Shown here: positions 6,973-16,585 of the stretch, one piece after another
Layout: every line of letters starts with the position of its first letter
Numbering within the stretch: the first letter of the stretch is position 1
Assembly: GCA_964632845.1 (NCBI GenBank)
Contig: CAZWDU010000003.1
Coordinates: 62,001-126,000, forward strand
Length of the DNA stretch: 64,000 bases
Direction: 5' to 3'
Source of the DNA: JAOZHU01 sp964632845
Lineage (GTDB): Archaea; Thermoproteota; Bathyarchaeia; Bathyarchaeales; Bathycorpusculaceae
Position numbers and translations under genes: made by a program
The notes under the pieces: model-generated
The model's database searches: none
What the model was told of the DNA's origin: nothing
Seen by the model: the letters and a program-made list of their open reading frames with translations, nothing else

Positions 6973-9900
6973 CTAATGTTTCACAATTTTAACAACTACA
7001 GCTGGTTGTTTCTCTATATGGTTCTTAAACTGGTCCATATTCCTAATCATTCCTACATCATATATCACAAAAATTACGTTGGGATACTTTGTCTTATAAG
7101 CGATTATGTCATCATTGATTTCACTAATCATTTCCTTTTCTCTTTCAGGCTTATCGCAGAATTTAGTTTCGACTGCTGTTTCTATTTCAGGAAAAACGAA
7201 ATCTGGGATATACGTCTTGCTAGAGTATTCAATATGGTCTTTTTCCCTAGAGAATTTCCCATCAAGACCTGCGCCTATGAAGAAGCACTCAAGCGCATCG
7301 TTTATCTCAGCCTCTTTAGTAGGTTTCGCTCTCACCATCTTTCTGAGGTTACTTTCTATGAGAGCTGCTAGTTGGCGAAAATCAATATTATTTTCTTTAG
7401 GTTGAGCCTCAGAAATGGGGGCGGCCTTCTTTTTTGCTTCCGCAGAGGATGAGGAATTGTCCTCTGCAGGATGCTTACTAACTGCCCAGCTCACTGCCGT
7501 TGAAATTCGGACTTGAATTTCGGGGGAATTAGAGGAAACCAGCTCAAGGCAAGCTTTGGTCTTGTCTGGTCCGAATTCAAAACTATGATGGAGTAGGGAC
7601 AGAATTGCATATGCTTTTCTATAATCCATCCCAAAGAAGCCTTCGAGGTATTCTTGATTATCAAGCTGTAATCTAAGTTTGTTTTTATTCTTGAAAAGTT
7701 CTATTATTCGATCTATGTCTTCTTTGGCGATATCAATTGGTGTCAAGGTTTGCAAATCATCGAAATTGCACAAACTGAAAAATGCTTTTTCATCATACTT
7801 CAAATACCCTGAGGTTACTAGCTTTATGTACGTGAGGTTAATGCTTCGCATGAATTTTATTGATTTTTTCATGAAAGTAAGAACATAATTCTCCTTATTT
7901 CCAAATGCTGTATCATCATTCATCGCAGATAGCGTGTCCTTGAATTCTTCAAGTACACCTAAGTACTCATAGAGCTCTCTTTCCTGCCATTTGCTGAAGC
8001 TTTCGCCAAAAATACACCGCCAATTCCGTCTTCCTATGGTAGACTCATCCAACCCCGTCATAATATGCCTAAACTTCACTTTACTTATTGCCATAAACTC
8101 GTTATGAAGAGGTGAAAAACCTGAGGGGAAATTGGAACCGACACTGAGTTGAATCTGTTTCAGCGTGTCTCGGTCCACCCATTTCATCCTATTCTCATAA
8201 TCACCGTAAAGCAAGCTGAAAATATCGTGCAGAAATGTTCTTAGTTTTCGGTCAATGAATTTCACCATCGTATCCAAAGCTTCGTCGTATTCAAAATTGC
8301 TTAAACGGCGGCGGCACTCGTGAAGTATTTTTAATTCGTCATCCTTGAGCAGTGAAAGAGGAATATAGAAGATTCTCGAATTCTCATGCTCGCTTTTGAA
8401 GAAATTCAAAATGAGTGAAAAAGCTTCGCGGTAAAGTGACAAAACCAACGGGAATTTCTTCTGGGGGGCAACATCGCTGGTAACTGCTCTGCAAAACTGT
8501 GAAATTGACTCAGGACACCACCAGAAATCTGTCCAAAAAGACAGCAGCGCAAAGTCATCGCGTACAGCGGGCGCTTGCGCTCTCATATAAAATATAACAG
8601 ACCTTGTCAATAGGGAAAGAGCTTTTGTACATGCGTTCATCATGGTTACAGTCTCATTCGAACTGTATCTATCCTCGGTCTCAAGAATCTTCAAATGGAC
8701 CCGCTTTGCCGCAGTAAGATATTCCAGTCCCAAATCTTGCGGCATCGACTTAAGCATAGTGTCCAACTGGAAAATTTCTTGGTTGATTTCTTTTGCTTCT
8801 TTCTTCTTTTCTGGAAGTCTGTCACCGAATAGTTGAAACAGATAATCTTCCATTGAGAGCTTGTAATCTTTAATGCAGGTCTTGTTGAGAGAGTAAAGTT
8901 CTTTGGAAATTTTCCACACATGAGTTTCATTGGCAATTATTTTAGTGATTAATCCTGCTCCTGCAAGCCGCTGAAGATAGGGTACGTCTGGTTCCCTGAT
9001 CTCCGACTCAACTACCCCATTATTTATATATACTTTAATTAGGAATTCCAAGCATTGTCTCTTTGAAAGCGGAGTTGCGTCTTTAAGGTTACTGAAGAAC
9101 TCCGAAAACTGTTTTGCCACTTCGGAATTCTTTTCAAAGAGCTTTTGGATACCCTTTTTTGTTTCGGAAGAAATCTTAATTGGATTTGCACTAAGTGCGT
9201 CAAAATGTCCATCATAAAATTCGTTCAACAATTCCAGCATTATCTTTCTAAAGGTAATCTTCTTTACGTCTTGGCTATACTTCAAACGGTTGTAGATTCT
9301 TTCGATAAACGAACGTTCAATTTTTCTTGGATTTTCGGGGTTTCTGGCAAACGCTTCTAATCGTCTGTTAATAGCATCTAAGGCGATGTCCATATTAATT
9401 AGAGGCATGTGCTCCTGTCGATTCACTGACCCTGTAAATTTATCATCTGTTTTAATTCTATCCTCCCAGTCAAGAGATCCTGCTACAATAAAGCCTATTT
9501 TTAGTCCAGTTCCCCGTCTAAATTGTGACGCAAGCACTTGCAGATAGCTCATGAAATTCATTGCATCGTCAATATCGCCTTTGTGCAAGTCATCGACTAT
9601 AATAATGAACCCCTTTGCTCCCTGATAGGTAAGATTCTTCATCAGACCTATCATTGGTTCTTCATCACCTAAACTCTCCAATGAAGGAGGTGTTCCTACC
9701 AAAATCGAATGCAGTGTCTTTAGTTCAATACTGACTTTTCTTTGGAACTCAAAAATCAATGCGTGAACTTCAAGCCCTTTACTTAATTGAATGTAAATAG
9801 GAAAGATTCTATTTTCAGAAAGGATGGGATTGAGATAGTCAAAAAGAGTAGTTTTTCCTGACCCCCAATCACCGTATATCACAGTGTTTCTGAACAGTTC

Positions 9901-10590
9901 TGAGACCGAATTTTGAACATATGACTCGTATCTGAGAAAGATAATAGTTTTATGAACTATTTTCTTGTAATAATAATTCTTAATTTCAGCAAGACCATCT
10001 AATTCCTTGAAAGGGTCTTCTACAAGTCCTAACTCTTCCCACCAAGGTAAAAACATGTTTCTTTCAGCCGATTCTCCTTCAACAATGTCGGGAAGTGGAT
10101 ACTCTTCCTTATCTAGTATTGAGGGAAAGGCAAAGTACATTTCTGCTTTCTGGTTTATCTTCTCATCCCATTCTTTTAGTTCCTCTTCCTTCTTTTCGAT
10201 GAATTCTTGCCTCACTTCGTCTTTTATTTCATTACGGATTTTCTCCATTTCCTCAGCTTTTTCTATCACGGAAATGTCTAGCAGCGGTGTAACTTGCTTA
10301 GACTTCAAGGCAAGTCTTTCATAGTAATACTGCTTGTTTTGAATGGATTTCTTGAAAAAAGGCAATTCTAGCAACTTGTCCAGCTGGTCCTTGGTGCTAA
10401 GTTGAAGGCTTATTATCATTCCTTCTGCAATATCACCAGCCATCTCGGAATCTTTAGGCACTGGACTCTTTACTTGCTCAATGAAGAATTGGTGTTTAAG
10501 TTTTTTGAATACTTTCCACGGGAAAGGGTCTTGTTTGAACAAAGAAGTATTGCGCTTTATGAACATTCGCATAGCTTCTTTTTTATCCAA
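6973..10590 (-). CDS. large P-loop ATPase with C-terminal PD-(D/E)XK nuclease; candidate defence protein
   Basis: 1205 residues from a TTG start. The N-terminus (residues 1-150) is helical with a charged coiled coil. A P-loop GDWGSGKTT is at 240-248 and a Walker B IIIVDD near 329-334, typical of AAA+/STAND ATPases. A long helical region (about 450-1050) could be a sensor. The C-terminus carries a restriction-like fold: PDFVFPE (D1130), VETK (E1141, K1143) and then NVIFVIYDVG. ATPase, helical sensor and nuclease in one chain recalls antiviral STAND (Avs-like) proteins, although there the nuclease is usually N-terminal. It is transcribed alone; an AT-rich TATA-like element lies near 10650. Confidence 0.65.
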   Translation of the reverse strand: MDKKEAMRMFIKRNTSLFKQDPFPWKVFKKLKHQFFIEQVKSPVPKDSEMAGDIAEGMIISLQLSTKDQLDKLLELPFFKKSIQNKQYYYERLALKSKQVTPLLDISVIEKAEEMEKIRNEIKDEVRQEFIEKKEEELKEWDEKINQKAEMYFAFPSILDKEEYPLPDIVEGESAERNMFLPWWEELGLVEDPFKELDGLAEIKNYYYKKIVHKTIIFLRYESYVQNSVSELFRNTVIYGDWGSGKTTLFDYLNPILSENRIFPIYIQLSKGLEVHALIFEFQRKVSIELKTLHSILVGTPPSLESLGDEEPMIGLMKNLTYQGAKGFIIIVDDLHKGDIDDAMNFMSYLQVLASQFRRGTGLKIGFIVAGSLDWEDRIKTDDKFTGSVNRQEHMPLINMDIALDAINRRLEAFARNPENPRKIERSFIERIYNRLKYSQDVKKITFRKIMLELLNEFYDGHFDALSANPIKISSETKKGIQKLFEKNSEVAKQFSEFFSNLKDATPLSKRQCLEFLIKVYINNGVVESEIREPDVPYLQRLAGAGLITKIIANETHVWKISKELYSLNKTCIKDYKLSMEDYLFQLFGDRLPEKKKEAKEINQEIFQLDTMLKSMPQDLGLEYLTAAKRVHLKILETEDRYSSNETVTMMNACTKALSLLTRSVIFYMRAQAPAVRDDFALLSFWTDFWWCPESISQFCRAVTSDVAPQKKFPLVLSLYREAFSLILNFFKSEHENSRIFYIPLSLLKDDELKILHECRRRLSNFEYDEALDTMVKFIDRKLRTFLHDIFSLLYGDYENRMKWVDRDTLKQIQLSVGSNFPSGFSPLHNEFMAISKVKFRHIMTGLDESTIGRRNWRCIFGESFSKWQERELYEYLGVLEEFKDTLSAMNDDTAFGNKENYVLTFMKKSIKFMRSINLTYIKLVTSGYLKYDEKAFFSLCNFDDLQTLTPIDIAKEDIDRIIELFKNKNKLRLQLDNQEYLEGFFGMDYRKAYAILSLLHHSFEFGPDKTKACLELVSSNSPEIQVRISTAVSWAVSKHPAEDNSSSSAEAKKKAAPISEAQPKENNIDFRQLAALIESNLRKMVRAKPTKEAEINDALECFFIGAGLDGKFSREKDHIEYSSKTYIPDFVFPEIETAVETKFCDKPEREKEMISEINDDIIAYKTKYPNVIFVIYDVGMIRNMDQFKNHIEKQPAVVVKIVKH

Positions 10591-11180
10591 ATCACTGCCT
10601 TCTTCTCTTGTTAGACTTGAGCCAATTATGGCGTGTTCCGAACTTAAATTTTTTCATATGTTCCAATATTTAACAGATGGATGGTAAATTATTACATCTC
10701 TATTTTTAGGCCGAGGTGAGGTAGTTCCATTTAAGTGGGCATGTTCCGACCGCTGGAATTTGAACTAACAGTATCAGCGACGACGTTTCCGCAATCCACT
10801 TTTTTCTCTTGTTATTTAACTATTGAATGGGAAGACACTGCTGGAAGTAGCCATTAAACGACCTCCTAATAACATAATCCCAAAGATTTGCAGGGAAGAC
10901 GTATGAAGACCAGAGAATGTTTCTTTTAGGGTATTACCACCTCAGACTGCTTATGGTATTCAGCAATGTGGTGGTTTATTTTCAATTTCTTAGCATTTTT
11001 TACTCATGCAATAGCTCGCATCCGTGCTAAGTCAGAAAGATAAGTTTGAAAGATTTGGCGGACATATAAGAAAAGATAAAATTAAGTCATGCATGGTTGC
11101 ATTCACGCGAATTGCGAAGCAAAAAAGACTCCTAAAGTTTAATATATCTAAAACGTTCAACAGGGTTTTGTGGAATCTTT
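10591..11180. other. intergenic region with two divergent promoters
   Basis: 590 bp without a convincing gene. The left end holds a TATA-like stretch (around 10646-10656, minus strand) for the ATPase gene. The right end holds a TATA-like box near 11139-11149 for the surface protein at 11181. Nothing else is recognised between them. Confidence 0.5.
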
Positions 11181-13646
11181 ATGCACAAGTTAAAGTGCAC
11201 TCTGATTACCCTTGTCGTAATTGTTCTTCTAACTGTGCCCTGCAATTTGCCTTTTTCATCAAGTACAAACGCCAATTCTAGTGATAATGAATGCCCAATG
11301 TTCCACAATGATTCACAACATAGCGGATACTCAATTTCCATTGCCCCCATCACAAACAACACTCTATGGAGCTATGAAACAGCAGGTTATGCGACGACTT
11401 CTCCTGCTGTTGCCGACGGCAATGTCTTTGTAGGCTCAGCCGACGACAAGGTTTGTGCTTTTGGCGATTCATCGGCACAGTTTCTAAGTTCTTGGAGCAA
11501 ATACCAAGGGAATCCGCTTAACCTTGATGCTGGTATAGGCTCCTTCTCAATATTACATGATGAGAATGTGTATAAGATATGGTATAGTAGCCCCGACGGA
11601 AAAAGTATCAAATACGCCACATCATCTGATGGGATAACTTGGGCGGTTCATGGAACAGTTTTGTCGCCTGGCCCAGATGACTGGGATAAGCTTTCTGCTG
11701 TTGCGCCTACCGTAGTCTACAATGGTTCAGTTTATCTGATGTGGTATAGGGGCTATCCTTACCATGAAGGCCCCCAAGCATACGGATTGGCAGTATCTCC
11801 TGACGGGATTTCGTGGACCAAATATAGCAAAAACCCTGTTCTCTCTCCCAGCCCAAATGGATGGGACAGCAAACAAATAGGCGGAGCAACAGTTCTTCTT
11901 GACGGTTCAACATATAGGATGTGGTATCATGCCACCTCCGACGGACAGAGCAACGACATCGGATACGCAACATCCACAAATGGAGTTACCTGGCAGAAAT
12001 ATTCATCGAACCCAGTCATCAAACATGGAGAGACAGGAAATTGGGAGTCCAGTTGGAATATTGGCATTGGTGGGAGCTCCATTATCAAAGAAGGAAGTAC
12101 ATTTAAAATGTGGTATACAAGTGTTGACACGCAATTCGGTAATTGGCAAATAGGTTCTACTAATTCGACTGACGGAATCCATTGGGGAGAAACAACACCG
12201 GCACTAAGTCCAGAATCTGGCAAATGGGATGGATTTTACGTAGCAAATCCAGCAGTCCTGCTGGTTGGTGATTCCTATCAAATGTGGTACATAGGCGACG
12301 ATGATGGACAACTGAACAACGATAAGCTTGGCTTGGCTTATGCATCGGCACCTATTACGACACCAAAAAAGCTCGCAGTTGTCATTGGGATAGAAGATTA
12401 CGGCGATGAATTTTGGGGTATACTCGATCCAGAAAACCGAGTGGGTCCAGCTAGAAGTGCGAGTCAAATATTCGACTTGCTGGTGAAAAACTTTGGGTTC
12501 AGCAGTCAGAATATTAATGATGGGGCAGGCGTACTCATTGATCCTCACCCTAGTCTATCAAATGATGATATTACTGAAGACAAAATAAGGGAAGAAATAA
12601 ACTGGCTTAGGGCAAACGCAGGTCCACAAGACGACGTCCTTCTCTACTATGCTGGTCATGGTTCCCGTCTTGATGGTCAGGAATTCCTTATTGCTCATGG
12701 CGACAGGGCTGGTACGCTGCCAATTACAGACAGCGAACTTGCCCGCATGCTGAATAGCATAAACTGCAGAACTCTTATTGTCATTTTGGATATGAGTTAC
12801 GCTGGCGGTTTCATAAAAGACAATGGGCAATGGTCAGATCTGGCTCTGGATTCGAGCGGAAAACTAGCCAGTAACAGAATTGTCCTGACTTCTTGTGGCG
12901 AGGTCACTCAGGATGATGAGGATACAAAGGCTCTGGTTTTTTGGGAGAATGAAATGGCGTTCACTCATTTCTTGACAGAAGGATTCCGCCATGACGCAAA
13001 TAATGATGGCAAAACCTCAATCGAAGAGGCATTCTATTATGCAGCAGACCAATTTCCAACAACCGATGGATGGGGCTTGAGAAAGATCCTTCAGGAACCT
13101 CAAATTTATGATGGTTATCCAAAGGCAGCAGATAACATCGGAGAGTACATCCTCGGCGCAACTGTTGCCCCTCCTGAGACCACCCTTCCCATTACAGCGT
13201 TCTGGGTACAATGCCCTGTAGATCTCCACGTTTATGATTCTGCTGGGCACCATGTTGGCTTAGATTCTTCTGGACGACCTGAAATCGGCTTTGAAGCTGA
13301 TTTCATAGAATTGAACGAATCCCAGCTAATCATAGTTAGAAATGCCACAGAAACATATAGAGTTAAACTTGTTGGAACAGATGAAGGTAGCTTCAACTTG
13401 ACGGTTAGCACAATAGAAAACGACCAAATCGCTAAATCAAGTTCTCAGATTGGAGTGGTCTTTAAGGGGCAAACAATAGAATATGAAACGAAGACTTCCA
13501 GCGAGAAGGTGGAGATAATTGCCATCGAGTCCAATTATGTGTGGACTTATTGGCTTATTCTCACTGCAGGGATTGTAATTGGACTGAGCATTATAATTCT
13601 TGCAGTCTTGTCTCATAGGAAAAGACAGCGAGTTGGCGTAATTTGA
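11181..13646 (+). CDS. secreted, membrane-anchored protein with beta-propeller-like repeats and an inactive caspase-like domain
   Basis: 821 residues. An N-terminal signal peptide (to about residue 30) is followed by a short PQQ-like piece and repeats with the theme 'KMWY...YATSSDGITW' (about residues 100-390), as in five-bladed glycosidase-like propellers. Residues about 395-650 form a caspase/C14-like domain: AVVIGIEDYG, LLYYAGHG with His493, and LDMSYAGGF where active families have Asp-x-Cys. Here the nucleophile position is Ser539 (AGT), so peptidase activity is doubtful. Ser could conceivably act as a nucleophile, but this is untested. A C-terminal helix near residues 780-805 followed by Arg/Lys anchors it in the membrane with the domains outside. 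The gene stands alone beside the provirus. Confidence 0.7.
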   Translation: MHKLKCTLITLVVIVLLTVPCNLPFSSSTNANSSDNECPMFHNDSQHSGYSISIAPITNNTLWSYETAGYATTSPAVADGNVFVGSADDKVCAFGDSSAQFLSSWSKYQGNPLNLDAGIGSFSILHDENVYKIWYSSPDGKSIKYATSSDGITWAVHGTVLSPGPDDWDKLSAVAPTVVYNGSVYLMWYRGYPYHEGPQAYGLAVSPDGISWTKYSKNPVLSPSPNGWDSKQIGGATVLLDGSTYRMWYHATSDGQSNDIGYATSTNGVTWQKYSSNPVIKHGETGNWESSWNIGIGGSSIIKEGSTFKMWYTSVDTQFGNWQIGSTNSTDGIHWGETTPALSPESGKWDGFYVANPAVLLVGDSYQMWYIGDDDGQLNNDKLGLAYASAPITTPKKLAVVIGIEDYGDEFWGILDPENRVGPARSASQIFDLLVKNFGFSSQNINDGAGVLIDPHPSLSNDDITEDKIREEINWLRANAGPQDDVLLYYAGHGSRLDGQEFLIAHGDRAGTLPITDSELARMLNSINCRTLIVILDMSYAGGFIKDNGQWSDLALDSSGKLASNRIVLTSCGEVTQDDEDTKALVFWENEMAFTHFLTEGFRHDANNDGKTSIEEAFYYAADQFPTTDGWGLRKILQEPQIYDGYPKAADNIGEYILGATVAPPETTLPITAFWVQCPVDLHVYDSAGHHVGLDSSGRPEIGFEADFIELNESQLIIVRNATETYRVKLVGTDEGSFNLTVSTIENDQIAKSSSQIGVVFKGQTIEYETKTSSEKVEIIAIESNYVWTYWLILTAGIVIGLSIIILAVLSHRKRQRVGVI

Positions 13647-13946
13647 ATTTATTAAAATACCGAATAGTCATGCTCCAATGGCACTCGCATAATCATTTCC
13701 GCATCCAATATTAAGAAAACATGTTTGATTTACTGAAAATTTGCCAAGACAGCGACTACTGCCATTTTGTTCGCGCCTTAGGGTAATTGTGGTGTTTTCC
13801 TTTGTCACTGCGCGGTCCACGCTTGCGCGGTTTGAAGGGTTCAATCGTGAAATCAATATTATGCTCTATTCAATTAGCCTCCTTCATATTTTTTAATAAA
13901 AAAAAGAAAAAGAGAGTGATATTTGCGGTATAAATGTAACCGGGAG

Positions 13947-13963
13947 GTGGCGCCGCCGAAAGG
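13947..13963. repeat. attL, 17-bp core repeat
   Basis: The 17 bases are identical to 44365-44381 at the tRNA-Asn 3' end, with partial similarity just outside. The repeat lies 22 bp beyond the integrase stop codon. The roughly 300 bp to its left (13647-13946) hold no gene, only a run of A/T that on the minus strand would be a poly-T terminator, presumably the original terminator of tRNA-Asn. Confidence 0.85.
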
Positions 13964-13985
13964 CTTCGCGACTGCACAGGCGCCA

Positions 13986-15416
13986 TTATACTGTTGCCTC
14001 CTCCTGTATTAAGCGTTTTAGTTGGCTGCGGAGTACTGCAAGTTCATGGTTTTCTCGGTCTTCTTGGTTGCGAGTTGTTATGGCTCCTTCGACGAGTGCG
14101 TCTCGGGCAAGCATGTTTTCTGGGTTCATTCCCCATGCGCGTATGATTTCTTTGAGTGCATCGACTTTGCTTACCTGTGTTTTGCGTCTTATGGCTAAGT
14201 TTGCGGAAGCATAGATGGAGCGTAGTTTTTCGACTCCAAGGCTTTGAATGTCGTCGTAGGTGTCGACGGTGTGGCCCATCATGTAGTCGACGTAGTCTGG
14301 TTGGATTCCGAGGGCAAGAAGCTGGGTTTTGAAGTATTTGCGCAGGCTGTGAGTTCTTAAGTCGTACATGCGTCCGTTTTGTTTCTTTGTGATGTTTGCC
14401 TTCATGTATAGCGTGTGGATTATTTTGCGAAGTTGCTTGGAGCTTATGCCTTTCACTCGCTTCGTGTTCTCGTCTCTGATTAGCGGCGACTCGTCGGTTA
14501 GCTCTTCAGGCGGAGTGTAGACGGTTCCTAGTCTTCTTTGTTGGAGGTAGAGTTTGAGGGATTCGGCTGCCTCGTTGCCGAGGAAAGTGTCGTAGTCGTG
14601 GTATTTGCCTTTGGTTATTTCAGCTTCGACGTGGATGTGGATGGGAGTAACTTTGTTTTCTATGTCTTCGCGCACATGTCTATAGAGGAGTTTGCTGAAG
14701 GTTCCTTCTCTGAATCCGCCCAATGCTAGTGCAGAGATGATGAGTTTTTCCCGCAAGTTGGCGATTTCCAGCAGTTTAACGAGTTCTTCAGGTTTTGGCG
14801 CTCGGTCTTTGTAGGTGACTCTTCTGCTCAGTGGCTCGGAAAGTTCGACTTTGACTCCATTTACTCGATAGAATGTTTTGACAGCTTTGATGTAGTTGTT
14901 GACTGCTCCGGGTTTCAATCCTTCATCCTGCAACTCTGCCAAGTAGTCATTTAGGTAGCCTTGGTGGTTCTGAATTCGCAGCGGATCGGGGATAGCTCCA
15001 GTAGGCTTGAGATCTTGAATTATCATGTCAGGACTATACCCCAGCCAATTAGCATACTTGTGCATATTTACGGTGTATAGGCAGCAGCTGTGAAGGGAAC
15101 CTGAGCAGTGTCGCAGGAAGTGTCTTGCCATTTTCAGTAGGCTTTGGTTGTCGAAGACGTATGGAATCAACGCGGGTCTGTCGCTTGCGAACGCTTTGAA
15201 GATGTAGGCGATTAAGCCTTTTTCTCTGGCTGCAAGAACCTTGTCCAAGCTGAGAACGACGGGTTGTCTTAGTTTGTATCCAATTGCACTCCGCTCGATA
15301 ATGATGGAATCGCCCTGAATCTGCATCTGGAAATCTATTGTCTTCAGTTCTTCAACATAGAGTTGGCGTGTTCTGCTGATTGGTTTCGGTGAGGCTACAG
15401 CTATGGCGTCAGTCAT
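13986..15416 (-). CDS. int: tyrosine recombinase (viral integrase)
   Basis: 476 residues. An N-terminal extension is followed by a SAM-like core-binding domain (about 120-230) and a C-terminal catalytic domain. Catalytic residues are visible: Arg in GGFREGTFSKL, HSLRKYF (His and Arg), MGH and the nucleophile Tyr in DTYDD. It catalyses site-specific recombination between the tRNA-Asn attachment sites. It is the last gene of a five-gene minus-strand operon starting near 16445 and overlaps the preceding gene by 4 nt (ATGA). It is intact, so it is not the type split by integration. Confidence 0.9.
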   Translation of the reverse strand: MTDAIAVASPKPISRTRQLYVEELKTIDFQMQIQGDSIIIERSAIGYKLRQPVVLSLDKVLAAREKGLIAYIFKAFASDRPALIPYVFDNQSLLKMARHFLRHCSGSLHSCCLYTVNMHKYANWLGYSPDMIIQDLKPTGAIPDPLRIQNHQGYLNDYLAELQDEGLKPGAVNNYIKAVKTFYRVNGVKVELSEPLSRRVTYKDRAPKPEELVKLLEIANLREKLIISALALGGFREGTFSKLLYRHVREDIENKVTPIHIHVEAEITKGKYHDYDTFLGNEAAESLKLYLQQRRLGTVYTPPEELTDESPLIRDENTKRVKGISSKQLRKIIHTLYMKANITKKQNGRMYDLRTHSLRKYFKTQLLALGIQPDYVDYMMGHTVDTYDDIQSLGVEKLRSIYASANLAIRRKTQVSKVDALKEIIRAWGMNPENMLARDALVEGAITTRNQEDRENHELAVLRSQLKRLIQEEATV

Positions 15417-15802
15417 TTTTGCTGACTCTCCCTTTTCTTTGTTTGAGTTTTTCGCTTCTTTGGCAGAAGCGCATACTCAGCTCTAACTATAGGTTGTGCC
15501 GAATTTAAATGACAGTTTGAACTTTTTTGTAATGGTTGCCTGTAGATTCCTAGCCTTCTCAATGCTAGAATATCTGTTTTCATCAAAACCGCTCCTGAAG
15601 ATTTTGGGTCTCCGCCGCGATGGTTTGGAGGTTCAGCTTCGTGTTCGTAAAACAAATTAATGTACTCGTCGCACTCGTAGATGAGCCAGCCCACTGCCTC
15701 TCGCACTTGAGGTTTCATGCTTAAGGGGTCGGCTCGATGGTATATGACATGGTCAAGATAACGAACTGAAATCAATTCCTCTGTTCGTTTCTGCTTAGCC
15801 AC
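15413..15802 (-). CDS. hypothetical protein upstream of integrase
   Basis: 129 residues with a basic Lys/Arg/Gln tail. No recognised domain. It overlaps the integrase start by 4 nt, so the two are translated together and it might modulate integration or excision. Its size and position resemble excisionase-like accessory genes, but no HTH is evident, so no function is assigned. Confidence 0.6.
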   Translation of the reverse strand: MAKQKRTEELISVRYLDHVIYHRADPLSMKPQVREAVGWLIYECDEYINLFYEHEAEPPNHRGGDPKSSGAVLMKTDILALRRLGIYRQPLQKSSNCHLNSAQPIVRAEYALLPKKRKTQTKKRESQQK

Positions 15803-15845
15803 TCATTCCACCCAGTCACAAAAACCCAAAGCTTATGAGGGTAAC

Positions 15846-16085
15846 CTACGCATCCTTTTGTGTCTCTTCTCTTTTCACAAGCTCCCACGGAATCCGAGTC
15901 ACTAAACCGCATCCAGAATAACTGTAGCAAAACTCTTGATCGGGGAAACTGCAGTCCTCAGCCAGCTTGAGTCGTCGCTTGTTCAATTTGACGTAGCAGG
16001 CGCATTCCTCGCCGAGGCAGTCGCTGTTTTCTTGTTGCGGGTGTGCAGCAGCGAAAGGACAAACCTTACCGTTCAGGTTTACCAT
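15846..16085 (-). CDS. small Cys-rich viral protein
   Basis: 79 residues from the ATG at 16085. Eight cysteines in pairs or near pairs (VCPF, DCLGEECACY, DCSF, FCYSYSGCGL) suggest one or two metal sites. The start overlaps the end of the 49-residue gene by 20 nt. Part of the integrase operon. Cys-rich small proteins of this kind are common in archaeal viruses, with mostly unknown roles. Confidence 0.55.
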   Translation of the reverse strand: MVNLNGKVCPFAAAHPQQENSDCLGEECACYVKLNKRRLKLAEDCSFPDQEFCYSYSGCGLVTRIPWELVKREETQKDA

Positions 16086-16215
16086 GCTCCTCATCGACCT
16101 TCTTAGGCTTGGGTGTATGCTCGTATTCCTCCAAGTGCTCAAAAAGAACCTCATAGGCAACTTCCTTGGCTATTGTTCTGATTAGTCTTCTTTGCGCTTT
16201 TTCGGATTCGTTCAT
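16066..16215 (-). CDS. 49-residue helical protein in integrase operon
   Basis: The ATG at 16215 overlaps the stop of the RHH gene (ATGA), and the stop lies inside the next gene, which argues for real coupled translation. The product is a single charged amphipathic helix (about residues 3-32) with a Lys/Pro-rich tail. No family is recognised. Confidence 0.55.
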   Translation of the reverse strand: MNESEKAQRRLIRTIAKEVAYEVLFEHLEEYEHTPKPKKVDEEHGKPER

Positions 16216-16445
16216 GAGCTTTTTCTCCTTTTAGCTTGTTTCTCCTTTGCGACTTCAGAATTGTCCGCTTGGGTCTTGATGGTTTTTTCAAGGGTTTCGA
16301 TTCTTAGGCGTACGGCTTCTGACACGAACTCGGAGACGCTGTGGTAGGTTCCGATTTGTTTGATGAGTTGTTTTACGCGTTCTATGAGTTCGTCGTTGAG
16401 GGAGACGCTTCGATAATCGTGTCCAGGCATCCTTTCATACCTCAC
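16212..16445 (-). CDS. ribbon-helix-helix regulator
   Basis: 77 residues from a GTG at 16445; an ATG at 16430 is also possible. YRSVSLNDELIERVKQL followed by a helix with SVSEFVSEAVRLRIE is a typical RHH/CopG fold, with a Lys-rich tail. It is the first gene of the integrase operon and is divergent from a second RHH gene at 16586, an arrangement expected for control of lysogeny and integration. Confidence 0.75.
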   Translation of the reverse strand: MRYERMPGHDYRSVSLNDELIERVKQLIKQIGTYHSVSEFVSEAVRLRIETLEKTIKTQADNSEVAKEKQAKRRKSS

Positions 16446-16585
16446 TCTAGCTTTGTTGGTGTGGTATGTGTGTGGTTAAATAATAAAAGGGTTGTCGAAT
16501 CGCTAACATTAAAACTGAAGAGTTAAGAATAGGTAAATTTAATAAGTCTTGACTAACGTACTAATGAAGTAGGAGTGTGGTATAA
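16446..16585. promoter_or_regulatory. divergent promoter/operator region between two RHH genes
   Basis: 140 bp. A TATA-like stretch near 16474-16486 (minus direction) and another near 16534-16543 (plus direction) serve the two genes. The 9-mer GTGTGGTAT occurs twice, at 16459-16467 and 16575-16583, each directly before one of the start codons; these could be regulator half-sites. Confidence 0.45.

Noticed and set aside
10740..10800. Stretch resembling a tRNA T arm (TTTGAACTAA context) on the minus strand
   Set aside because: The stems do not pair and no acceptor or anticodon arm can be built.
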